Assembly: GCA_025618425.1 (NCBI GenBank)
Contig: CM046850.1
Location: 28,840,347-28,904,346, forward strand
Length of the DNA stretch: 64,000 bases
Reading direction: 5' to 3'
DNA from: Heliocidaris tuberculata
Lineage: Eukaryota; Echinodermata; Echinoidea; Camarodonta; Echinometridae
Below the pieces are notes generated by a model. The model saw nothing but the letters and a program-made list of their open reading frames with translations. It was not told the DNA's origin and made no database searches. Positions 52,848 to 64,000 of the stretch are shown here, piece after piece; within the stretch, counting starts at the first letter, position 1, and each line of letters begins with the position of its first letter. Position numbers and translations under genes: made by a program.

Positions 52848-53926
52848 TTAATGTATATTGCGAGCTCCTCTCCCATTTTCCCTGTACTAAAACAATCATT
52901 AATTGCCACTTTTTCTAAAGAATACATTTAATTATAAATGCAACCGAGATATAATTATTGCACATATGTCATGTATGTTTCTTACACAAGACCTGTATGA
53001 AACCAATGTATTCCGTCATCAACAACTAAGAAAATTTAAAAAATTGTAAAATTCCACATTAATTTTGCTAATAACGATGAGATAAGGTTTCCATTCATAA
53101 AACAAACTTAACTTTGAAATTGAGAAGACATATTAAATGAGTCTATTGTTTCAATCTTGAGGGGAGGGGTCGGAATGTTTAAAGAATTGGGACACATTAT
53201 GATGCCACAGTATTTGTAAAGCTCAAGCTCAGTTTTTCTTTCCTCATTCAATCTTGATTGAAAGTGTTTTTAACTGAGTTTCAATTCTTTACAACTCATG
53301 CATAAACTACTTACTTACATGTTTGAAGATATTTCAGATTTTATTTCACTTCATCACAGTTGCGTTCGAATTCGTTTTGTTTGGCTTCATAAGTCATGAG
53401 CAACAAAATTAGCTTCGCTTACCTTGTGGACAGTTGGCTTCAAAACGTCAACTTAACAATGTTGTTTGGCGAAGTCGCATTGCGACCGAGCGAGAAAATT
53501 TTTGAAAAGTTTATGAAGTTTTAAGAGCAATTTGGCTACAATTTACTTTGAAATAATTGCTTCACATTGACTGAAATGTCAGTTATTATTTTTTGTTCAT
53601 GGTTGAAAATCTGTCAGGGGGGCAACTTGCCCCCCCCCCCCCCTGTCCCCTCCCCTTTCAAATACGCCGGTGCTCCATTATAGAAAAAAAATCTGTTGAC
53701 TTAGAAAATACAATAAGTAATTGGTACGGTCGTAAAGTATGTAAAGTTACAAGAATGATTCAACTGTTATAAGAAAATCAAAGAAATTATCAAATTTCTA
53801 GGGCCCTTATACATTCTTACTATCAGCTGCATAGGAATAATTACTGTGCTACGTTGGGAATTTGGCACGATTAACGCTAGAACAGTAAATGTATCGCCGA
53901 ATGGATTTTTTGAAACATCTCTTTGA

Positions 53927-56900
53927 TCAAAGATGCTCCTTTGTATATTCAATGAAATCGTCGGCCATTTGTCTCCCTATTTCAAATGTCATACCTCCAA
54001 ACCAAGTCACTCCATGATAACCATCTTCATAATTCACCCACTTCACAGGCACACCTGCATCTTCCAGTCTTTTAGCATAGAAGATACCGTCGTCGCGGAG
54101 GAAGTCGTATCCGAACGTCGCTACGAATGCGCGAGGAAATTTGGAAAAGTCATCGCGATAGAGAGGTGAAAACTTCGTCGAGGTTATAATGTCTTTCATG
54201 CTTTCCCATAGATCGTCATCGCCGAAATTATTCGATGTCGGAGGGACATAGCAATCTGGTTTCATATCATCTGGAATGAGGTCGTGGTTGAGATGTTTCT
54301 GGTAGAACTGCGATTGTTTGAAAGCAGCGGAGGTGTGATTGTTCGCATAGATCCGTCGACCGAGGTCCTCGTCCAGGTTGCCGAAGACGTAAGCGGTGGC
54401 GAAGTACGGCGCGAGCTTCACCAACTCGACGAACTGTCCGAAGTGATCGCGCTGACATCGTATCTTCTGCATGGATGGCGTGTTGTGGTCGAAGCTCTGG
54501 AGCCATGGATAGAGGAGGACCTGGAGCTTGATGTCAGGCATGGAGGGCTCGTCCGAGATCGCCCCGGAAACGAGGGCGGTGAGATGACCACCTGCACTGT
54601 CTCCCATCAGGGCAATTCTCCTTGGTTCGACACCGAACTCGTCTGCGTGGTTCAGGAACCATTTCGTGGCTGCAAGCACATCGTCGAAGGCAGCTGGGAA
54701 TATGTGTTTGGGTGCTAGTCGGTATCTACACAAGTATATAGAATGTAAGTCACAATACAGTTTGTTGGACAGGAAGAGTGATATATATATAGCTGGAGAG
54801 GTACCATTAACAATAAAATGCTTTAAGTCGACCCACCTTTGTTCTACCTTGGTTAGTATTATCATTATAAAAAGTTGCGTCGATAGAACATTTAAAACAT
54901 GGCGAAAAGTAATATCAAATGTTTAAGGTCCTCAAATTGTAAACTTTACTGACGAAAGTAATTAATCTGCCGACAGGGATTTCACGTTGGAGTGTTACTT
55001 CTCCGCTCTATAGCAATCGACGTATGATTTGATTTTAGTCTATTCATAACAAGATACAGTACATTACAATATTTACAACATTACTGCAAAACGTTAAACA
55101 AGTTAATCGTTACAAAACCAAGAAAAGGAAGGGTAAAAAAAAAGAACCACAAATAACAAAAGTGCTTTTCATAATGACATCCGCGGCCCCATCTTTAAGT
55201 CCACTTAAGTACACCGAATTTGTAAATAAATAACTCACGAGACGGCAATTCCAACGGCGTGTACCCTCTCGGCAATCATACGAAGGGCGGGATCGTAGAA
55301 ATCTACAAGGATGAGTTCAAGAGAGAAAGAGAGAAGGTTACAAACGGTTACAAACCTATGGGAGATTCAATGATATTTTGGCGGTGGCATAGCGAGGGCT
55401 CATATACTGATGGGGCACTGGGATGCAGGCGGGGGGAGGGGCGATCTTGCTCGGTGGATGAAATATAACTTAAGAATGTCATTAAGTAGAAGGAGGGTGT
55501 GGGAGAGGTTTATATAAATAAATTAATGATATTTTTGTGTGAGTTTTTGGTGAGTTGTCGGCCAGTACGTCACAACCGACTCACCAAATTGCCAATTTGA
55601 GATTCGCATAGATGTAGTGATCTTATTTTTCAAACATCCATAACTTTCTTATTCCTTTTCCGATTTCTTTCAAACTTTCACCATCCTGTTTGTCTTATTT
55701 TTTCTGCTTTCACACAAATCATCTTATTACCGAGGTTGGGTTGCCCTGACAGAATGATTCATTCGTCAATGTTCTGCAAGAGTTTATCTGTTATGTCGTA
55801 TGTATGTGCGCTCACCAATGTTGCCAACGGCCAGACCACCGCCGTGAAAGTACAAGAACGCAGGCAGACCCCCTTCTCCTCTCTTCTCGATCGGTTCGTA
55901 CACCCTGACCCTGATTCCATCGAATGACGTCAGTCGTGATCGGATGTTTGACCCAGGAACTTCTTCCGGTGGGTTCGCAACCAAGGTTCCCATCATGTCA
56001 AAGGTCTCCACCATCTCCTCAAAGATGTTTGGGCAGCGACGATCCTGGACACACATCTTCACGTAATTCTGTTGTATAATCAAAGTGTTTGTTAGATGAC
56101 ATTACAACGATCGCAGAGACTTAAAGTACACATTCAAAGAAAATCACAAATATGATAAATAATGTATCACTAGAAACTGGAAAGTTAACAGATAGCAATC
56201 GTATCAGTTTAAAGTCAACTACATATCAGGTAATTAAACAATAATACAAATAAAACTACCTCCCAGCATCTGCGATATACAAGCGCTTCGCCAAAAAAAT
56301 AACAATGTTTCAATGACGTCAATAAAGGGAACAATCCTGTCCAAGCAGACGACGTCCCATAAAGAATGAACATAAGTGCAGTGCAGTTATTTCTCAAATT
56401 ATAAAGAATTTAGTGTATTCAAACGTGCCCATATTTCACACCATTCTAAAATGGGAATGAAACAGATTCTGATTACTGAAATCTTTCGTTTGTAAATATA
56501 TAGGATGAGGGTTAATGAACAATCAAAGAAACCACACTTTCAAATTGAAAAGCCCGCTGAATGATTGCAAGGACGGTATTTATCCCTCATTCAACGCCGA
56601 ACGTCAAGCGGTTGTATGCAGCTGTGAATGAAATGGCGTCTATTTTGTTTACAAGCAACTGATTCCTTTATTCTTGTAATGCTTCATTTTCCATCCAAAT
56701 AAACCCATGCACAGGGTTTAGAGTGAGGCAATATATGGATTAAACATAATAGACTAATGCTAGTGAAGTGAAATAACTGAGGAGAAGATGACAAAACAGG
56801 CACTGAAAATATGTGAGATGTTATGGGACATCGTCTGCTTGTGCAATTAACGTCCTCCCTTTGACGTCACACATTTCAGCGGCTTTCGGAGAGCTGTTCA

Positions 56901-58586
56901 GGTGCTATGTCGGGGCTGTATTTTAGCAATTTGTAATTGATAATAATCATTACTTCGAATGTTTGCAAGCGTCGAATTTTGACAAACTTGTCCGGTCTAA
57001 GCTTCACCTACGCAAAAATGAAAATTAAGTCAGTTTTAAAAATTTATGAATATCTACTTTGATTTGGTAACTTTGTAGAGGCTTGATAAAATCTGAGCTT
57101 GATAAAAAAAATCAAGTTAATGCCAGTCTGGCAGTTTCATACGATGAATCATTTTCTTGAACACTGTATACTTTAGACTGCAGCCATCGACCATGTAGCA
57201 ATGCAGAAGTCCATGAAAACATGTTGCTTTCTACAATCTAGAAGGTTGGGTAAAATTTACCCAATTTGGGGTAAAAGGGGAACATGCATGTTTGTTGGGT
57301 ACAATTTTACCCGATACTGAATAAATATTACCCAGTTTTGAGTACATTGTAGGCCTAACCAATACTGGGTTAAATTTTACCCAACAAACATGCATGGTCC
57401 CTTTTTACACAATATTGGGAAAAAGTTTACCCAACTTTTTTTAGAGTGTACATAAGGCAACTCCTAAAAATCAAACGCAAGTCCTAAATACGCACTTCTG
57501 ATTGGCTGAAAATAAAGTTGCGTTTGATTTTCCTGAGTTGCGTTCAAACGCAAGTTTTGTGCAACGGGCCCCATATTTCCATGATGACGAATCGTACGAA
57601 TACGTAATACCGTAATATTGAAGCCGAATTACGTCATTGTTGCATTTTGAAAACTAAATTATTCTTTTTTCTTCTGTCACTCAATTCTCAATTCAATTCT
57701 TCCCTATGTCATAGTTTTCTAAATTTTCGCTGTCATGATTTATACGCATACACAGGCTCATGGATCTCGAGTTTGTAGGCCTATATTCAGAATTTAAGAC
57801 AATTTGAGTTGAGTTGAGTTAGTTCTGTTTGATTCGCCTTTTCTTTTATTTGCAACGTTATCTGTTAGAAGATCATCACAAATTTTATACATGACAAAAA
57901 GATAAAGTTGACTATTAAAGGCAAAGATACATAATAAACCAAACAGGAGGACTGAAAATGTAAGCAGAACTTGATAGTGTGACTACCTTAAAAGTTCTAG
58001 CAAAAATATAGGGGAGACAAACAAAGAAAAAGGAGAATTGATCATTTCAGTTGGAACATTAATTGATGAGATACACTGATCCTGACATCGTCAGACTAAA
58101 TGTTTGTGTTGTCTTTCAGGGGTAACCTCGCTAGTCATAAGGACCGCTATTTATAAGGATCACTTATCCATAAGGACCGCTATCCATAACGCGTGACTAA
58201 ATGAATAGCAGTTTGTATAAATATAAGGTCCTTCTACGTAGCGAGCAAACCACAGACAAATTACCTCGCTATTCATAAGGACTTCCGTTCATAAGGACCA
58301 CTATTCATAACGCGTGTTAAATGAATAGCGGTTTTCTATGAATAGCGATCCTTATGAATAGCGAGTGGACCCCGTCTTTCAGACGGTGTCAGAACTCATA
58401 AAGTGATGGCCCTTGAAGTTGGACCTACTATATACTTACAATGCCCTGCACGGCTTGCGTGATTGTAGCTGCTATACGGTACTGCCAAGGATCAGGAAAA
58501 CCATCGGGAACAGGTTTATAGAAGGCATAACTCACAAGAATTCCCATTCCCGCGAGGAGAGCAAGTATTATTTTCCCGGTTTTCAT
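53927..58586 (-). CDS. Arylacetamide deacetylase-like esterase, gene D
   Basis: Exons 58440-58586 (E1), 55816-56068 (E2), 55239-55302 (E3), 53927-54725 (E4). GT/AG and phases are the same as in A and C, giving 420 aa. The E1 start MKTGKIILALLAGMG is the only ATG in frame, which supports MKTGK as the ancestral start. HGGGLAVG, YRLAPKH, GDSAGGHL (Ser198), GYDFLRDDG and EDGYHG are all present, so a complete catalytic triad and oxyanion hole are predicted. It is the first gene of the cluster and the most diverged in its flanks: it lacks the shared TATA/GC-box module and intron 1 holds different repeats. Confidence 0.93.
55530..55748. mobile_element. Half copy of the TTAA MITE family in gene D intron 2
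   Basis: CATAACTTTCTTATTCC, CCGATTTCTTTCAAACTTTC and GAGGTTGGGTTGCCCT match the right half of 47057-47571. The left end is missing. Confidence 0.6.
56225..57020 (-). repeat. Dispersed repeat with inverted TGACGTCA boxes, copy 2
   Basis: Reverse-oriented copy of 23215-24005, in gene D intron 1. TGACGTCA boxes at 56314-56321 and 56862-56869 bound a 556-bp core. Confidence 0.82.
57241..57447. mobile_element. Hairpin MITE with TTGGGTAAAATTTACCC ends
   Basis: GTTGGGTAAAATTTACCCAA at the left, internal ACATGCATGTTTGTTGGGTA, and their inverted partners (TTTACCCAACAAACATGCAT, AAGTTTACCCAAC) form a foldback of about 200 bp. Confidence 0.8.
58117..58375. repeat. Clustered ATAAGGACCGCTAT motifs in both orientations
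   Basis: ATTCATAAGGAC, CCATAAGGACCGCTA, ATGAATAGCG and CATAACGCGTG are repeated directly and inverted, likely a foldback element, about 65 bp from E1 of gene D. Confidence 0.7.
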
Positions 58587-59189
58587 GACGATTGGTTCTA
58601 CAGAGCTATTGAAGTTGGCACAATATACCTATATGTTTGCAGTCATTAAGGTTTGTGCATGGCCCAATCACACACCTACAAGACCGACAAAAGACCAACA
58701 ACATATAATGGACAAACAATTACATTATAAAAACCGAATGGCCAATATTTTGTCGAATATAAGTCTGTTAGAAGTCGCACAGGCGGTGTGACTGATCATG
58801 TATTACACTTTGGTCATGCATTTTACAAGCTGACCAAAAAGAATTTGCATATACGTGTATAACCATATTTTTCATGCTAATGCAATACCACACCGTGTGT
58901 GTGTGTGCTGTTCAAACTGGGATGTCAATATTTGCGTTCTTGAACAGACTTTGTCCGGTGATTTACAAGATTTGGAGAATCATGGATATAGTTAAATTGA
59001 ACAAAAAGCTAGAAGAGGGTGATAAGGAAACGGTAAGATATAAAGTATTAACTGTTTTAGGTACTTTTACTTTCTACATTATGTTTATTTCTATAAAAAA
59101 AAATCTATCCCCTTATCTAATATCTATCCGTATATGCAAAAACCATCTCAGCCTGTACACCAGACTCTTCTATTTCTCACATCTTCTCG

Positions 59190-59560
59190 TCATATTATTC
59201 TCTCTCTCTCTCTTTTACCGTGTTTACTATCTCTTTTTTTCTCTCTCTCTTTCTCTCCCTCTCTCTCTCTCTTTGCCTCTCTCACACAAATTATTCTTGT
59301 TCTATCCCTTTTCTGCACATCATACTTTCCTCTAATGAATTTCTTTTTTACCTCCCGTCTCTTTCTCTCTCTAGCTCTCTTTCTTCGCTCTCTTTTTCCT
59401 TCCCCTCCAGCCTCTCTTCCTCTTCCCATCTTCTCTCTTTCTCTCCAACCCTCTCTTTCTCATTTTGCACCCTCGCTCTTTTTCTTCGCCTCTTTTTTAA
59501 AATTCTCTTTGACTTCCCTTCCTCTCCCTTTTTCTTACCCCCCCCCCCCTCTAAATTCAT
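59190..59560. repeat. Long CT-rich tract upstream of gene D
   Basis: Position-equivalent to the CT tracts upstream of A, B and C. It is preceded by the same CTCAGCC ... TTCTATTTCTCACATC leader. Its long Ser/Leu/Phe frames are artefacts. Confidence 0.93.
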
Positions 59561-59565
59561 TCTAA

Positions 59566-61471
59566 TTCACAATTTCTGAAATAGTTTCTTAATGGTGTAC
59601 AATATACTAGTTATCCCCCAAAAAAGAATACATAAAAAAAAAAAAAAAATCAAAATCAAAATCTCATCTATACAATATCAATATGAATTAATATATACAT
59701 TATTGACATTTTATTTACAACATCAAATTCAGTCAGAGAGAAAACAAATTAATCAATATGCATATCATTATTTTCTTCACCTTAACCCACGTAACCTGAT
59801 ACAGGTATGAGATTAACTAGACTCTTCAATATAGCAATACTATTTACGTCAACGTAATCATTATCTAGTTTTACTAGTCGTCTTTATACATCATTATTAG
59901 TACATTAATCATTTCTTGAATACAAAATTGGCAGTAGGGTTGGCAGAATCATACTTCATAATATATCATTAAAGAATAAAATATGGAAAAGGGTTATAAA
60001 GGCAAATAAAACGAGACGATTAGAATATAGTTAGTTTTTTCATAGTTGAATAAATGCCCATTGTCAATATTCTAAGATGGAGTATACGCATTGTATGCTG
60101 TCGTTTCTTTTGTAATACCACATGTTATGTTGTGCTTATGCATCATGAATACAATACTTGCAAGAAAATGTATAGAATAAAATAGTAATGTTCGACATGT
60201 ATATTCGTGTTTTACCTAATTTACCCGAATGTAAGACAATCAAAACCGTTCTAAACTTTCTTCAGCTAAGCCATAACTGAAGATTAAAATGATAAGATTA
60301 AATACACGTAAGAGGTGATTAAAGAACTTCATTTTTCATAGTTTGATCTTTATAACACTACAGTGTTGCAGAGATAAAAGTGCTCAATTATTTTTTAGTC
60401 ATATCCCCGTGTGCTTTACATTGAAAATTATAGAATAAAAAGATCAAGTGAATAATAAAAATCTTTGGCATATATCTAAATTTTTACATCATACATTCTC
60501 ACATAAAACATAGCGTAAACAAATCGAGGGGTAAAATACAAAATATTTAGACTTCAAATGAAATAAAATGCACATAGCAATCGGCCTTCAAAATGACGGA
60601 TACATTATGTCACCTCTCTCCCTGCATATCAAACAGAAATTGCGCACTAGGTGTGAATTTAAATAAAACTGCGCCATCCAGTTTCCTATAAAAATATGTA
60701 TACATAATTATGTGTTTTGACAAATAATGCACACTTCAGCATTAAATGGGGTTCAACTACTGGACATGGACACGTGACTCTTTAATATTCTGTCTGATAT
60801 GAAATTGTTGGGGAAAATCTTTCTTCTCATTTAGTTAAAATTTGTTTGATTACTTTCACGACCTTTATTTAGTACTTGATTAGTGTTTAATCTTAGTTAG
60901 TTTGAAAGGATGATAGCCTGTCGTGGCAACATGATTTTTTTTTTTTTTTTTTAATTGAATAAAAGATCAGAGTTGGACAAGATATATCCCAGTAAGGCAT
61001 ACTGGTAGGCACTTTTGACACAGTATTTCAAAGTGTGGGATGAAGTCTTATACTACAGAACTTACATCACATAAATTTGGAGATTGAATCGAAGTTACTA
61101 TCTAACTTATCTAGCTTATCAGCCAGTCAGGCTTTACTTGTGAAAAGCTGCACGTGAAAGCTTGTTTTTGATAAACTAACTTTACTCGGATACGGAATAA
61201 TGACGGGTGGTGACCTATGTGCTTTATTGTAGATATGTTCTAACTTTTTTTTTGGAAGTCTCTTTTTCATTTGAGTATGAATAAAAAAACACATAGAAAA
61301 AAGTTAATTTCGTTTATCAATCGAAGTTAAATAGTTTCAAAATATAAAACAACATTATAAATTCAACTTTGATACCAATATATAAAACATTCTTTGATAC
61401 AAACATATAGAAACATAACACAAAATACAATACATTCACAGAAATATTAAAACAAACAAAATTCATCCTCA
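59566..61471. other. AT-rich spacer and likely CHRDL 3'UTR
   Basis: No coding sequence recognised. The minus-strand signal AATAAA (TTTATT at 61223-61228), about 245 bp past the CHRDL stop, is a plausible polyadenylation site. A poly-T run is at 60938. Confidence 0.5.
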
Positions 61472-63518
61472 TTATCGCAAACTTTTCTCGGCACGTCTTG
61501 GTCTTGTCTGCCATCTTGTCCTGACGTCACAGCCATGTGACCTTTCGACCTCTCGAGCCGCGAGACTACGCGGTAATTTGAGGGCTTGCTTCACGCACCG
61601 GACAGTGCACCGTCTCTCTAGCCGCGCTTCTTTCTTTCTTAATTTCTCAACCTTTCCTGTTAGATAAAGAAAAGGGGTTAAAATCACATAATTACTAAAG
61701 CTGTCGAAAGCCTTTCAGTATCAAGTGACGAATCAATGTTTAGATCGTTCACTGAGAGGGAGGGGGTTCAGTAGAGCAAAAAAGGGAGGGGTCCAATTCC
61801 TAACATAATTGACAAAAAAGTTATTGAGCATAAACAAGGGGTCCTATGCTCCCCCCCCCAAATATCTGAGAAGCAAAAAGAATGGGGTGAGTCCGGAACA
61901 CCGTGACCATCACCCCCCCCCCCCCCCCCCCCTCCGATCCACCCTTGGACACGTATATGAATGCGGCTACGCCTCTGCATTAGGAAACTTCATGCAGGTC
62001 TACTGATTCAAACTTACGTAATGTGGTTGCTCCATGGAGTTGAAATCGCCCTTCTCTATTATCGCCATGCGCCCTCTGGAATCGCTCTGAAGTAAGTTCT
62101 TCAATCACAAAGCTGATGATTAGACCTGCAAGTTAGACGACAAAAAATCAAAAATCAATGAACAGACTATTTATCAATAAAATGAGAACGATTGATAAAA
62201 ACATTAGTTAACATAAGACTAGTTAGCATAATTAGCATGAATAAAATGGTGAGCTGACATAATTAATGAAATACTCTATGAATAACTCATTTTATTTAGT
62301 TATAGTAGCACAAAAGCGCTCAAAAACCCTTGGTTAGATGAATACAACTTATGACGATTTCATGTGAGGAATCATTTTCTATTATAAAATGTTTCTCATT
62401 ATTGCGCATTTTTTACACGTTGACTAAAGTCATGATAACATGTTATACTTCGTTGGCGCTTTGAGCCTTGAGCATATTGTGTGATTTGGTGAAGAGGGGT
62501 GTAAAAGCAACAATGTTTTTATTTTTAAGATATAGACTATCTGAGTAAAGAATAATAATTACCTTCACGAAATGTCCATTTTCTAATTTCGACTTGACTC
62601 GTAACAACGTTCTCAAGCGCATACATGAATGTTTGGGTGTGGTCAATACCCGCTACCAGCTCTGGTTGGTATCGGTAGAGGAGGAGTGGTCTCTCTACCC
62701 CTCAAGCACAGTGGTGGGAGTGGCGTCGGCTCTACCTGTGATGTTTCTGTGGTAGAAGGATGAATTTGTTAGAGAAAACTTCATATTATATGTGTTTTTA
62801 TGGTGTCTGAGATATATACTGTAGTTTAGAATGGATTGAGGTAAGAAGATAGGGAGATGCTTGACTTCATTCAAAATTGAGTATAATACTTTATTCTATA
62901 TGTTGTCTGGTTTTCAAATATCTTACGTGAAAGTTTTAACTATGTTCAGCTGGATTCTAATTATTTATCGATTATTTCTTAATAATATTAAAAAATGACA
63001 TTATACATTTGAATTATAGACTTATGAGTCTGTCCGTATAATTGTCATGTGAAAATCGTTTACCTGGACAAACTTTACAGCACTGTTTTGAGACATATTG
63101 TGGATTTCTGCACGGTAACTCCTCATCTGACGGGCATGACATACGACTGCAGCTTGTTTCTCCATCCTAAAAAGCAAAAAAAAAAAATAATAATAATGAA
63201 AAAAAGAGCTTTATATCCACATAAGTTTCAAAGGACTGAATACACCAGAATCAGAAATCAAAAGGCAGGAATCATTTAAAGTATAATAATCTTCAGTTAC
63301 TGATTGGCATTTAAATGGTATATTCAAAATAATACAGACGATATTTAAAACAAAATGAAATCTTTTTACTCTTTTACAACATTTTTGTCTTTTTCGAAGC
63401 AAATCTTTATTTTTACTCACTTCACAACGGCATAAGATGCAATCCAATCGACCAAAGGGAAAGAGAATAGGATGCCATGACTGACCACTTTGATACGTCT
63501 TCCCATTCGACTCACAAT
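61472..63518 (-). CDS. CHRDL: Chordin-like (CHRDL) secreted BMP antagonist, last five exons
   Basis: Exons 63421-63518, 63064-63166, 62563-62700, 62018-62125 and 61472-61656; phases agree to a TAA at 61472-61474. The first two encode one von Willebrand C (chordin CR) domain: CESNGKTYQSGQSWHP ... CILCRCE joined to DGETSCSRMSCP ... QCCKVCPG. It best matches the third CR domain of CHRDL1/2 (NGKTYxxGxSWHP, CCKVCPG). The next exons match the CHRDL C-terminal region: TSQVEIRKWTFREG, LIISFVIEELTSERF, then a short C-x3-C motif (RCTVRC). Family members are secreted and bind BMPs through CR domains. The 3' terminal exon is unusually basic and longer than in vertebrates. The signal peptide and earlier CR domains lie beyond the window. 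Confidence 0.92.
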
Positions 63519-64000
63519 CTGAAAAATAGAAGAAAACGAAAAAAAAATCATGAAAACATCTCATAGTTTTCTGCAGTTCCATGTCGGGTCGGTCACACCA
63601 GACCAGGCAAAGGGAACGAATTTTGATAACAAAATAAAATATATGAACATAATTATTGTATGAAAAGATACTGTACTCATTAGTTGTTGGGAAATATAAA
63701 TCAAATTCAAATTTTGTTAAAGGAAACTCTAAGTTCAAAATTGATTAGATTTCACTTGTCATGCTTGTAGTGTAGAATTAAATCATTTTACATGCCATAG
63801 ACTGTTTGACTACCAATTAATAATTTCAAATTTCAAAGTTGCAGTATTAAATGTATATCCATTGATATAATTACAGTCGACTGCATAGGTCGACTGACAA
63901 TGCTGTCCGGTGACAAACACGAGCATGAAAAGGGGGGGGGGGGGGAATCTGTCACGAGCGAGGTTTACGTGACGTATATTCTCAGAGTCTCCCAGTTTTC
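63519..64000. other. CHRDL intron running off the window
   Basis: No exon recognised. A small palindrome CAGTCGAC..GTCGACTG lies at 63874-63898 and a G-run at 63932-63946. Confidence 0.5.

Noticed and set aside
59134..59579. Ser/Leu/Phe-rich frames of 119-153 codons
   Set aside because: CT-rich low-complexity tract, position-equivalent to repeats upstream of the other esterase copies.

Overview
The window looks like nuclear DNA of an invertebrate deuterostome, most likely an echinoderm such as a sea urchin or sea star. The evidence is intron-rich single-copy animal genes, short introns packed with MITEs, SINE tails ending in GCGCTATATAA plus (ATT)n, GGCCTA-rich AT-biased spacers, and a chordin-like gene with bilaterian domain order. 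The species was not determined. All splice sites below were read by eye from GT/AG signals, reading phase and family alignment from memory; no search was run.

Layout. (1) 2101-17882, minus strand: a complete 15-exon IWS1 gene (transcription elongation factor that partners SPT6), predicted at 914 aa, with introns full of small transposons. (2) 21207-27323, plus strand: a complete 3-exon, divergent rhodopsin-class GPCR of 379 aa whose second intron holds a 3.86-kb TTAA-flanked element. (3) 29792-58586, minus strand: a tandem cluster of arylacetamide-deacetylase-like (AADAC/NCEH1, HSL family) membrane esterases. There are three four-exon genes (A, C, D from low to high coordinate) and one orphan two-exon cassette (B) lacking the catalytic exons. 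Because the paralogues are close, their introns act as empty sites for one another, which pins several transposon insertions with target duplications. (4) 61472-63518, minus strand: the last five exons of a chordin-like (CHRDL) BMP antagonist, running off the right edge.

The genes do not form a pathway; they are unrelated neighbours. The most interesting structure is in the esterase cluster. Orphan cassette B is in the correct phase to splice into exon 3 of gene A (UGT1A-like sharing is possible). Gene C has HGSG instead of the HGGG oxyanion motif and carries a 4.8-kb intronic element with long inverted repeats. A LINE sits exactly on a splice donor that its own target duplication preserved. 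A broken copy of the GPCR TM3 exon has been moved into the cluster next to a CT microsatellite that both loci share.

No CRISPR array, rRNA operon or intact tRNA gene was seen; one tRNA-derived SINE is present.
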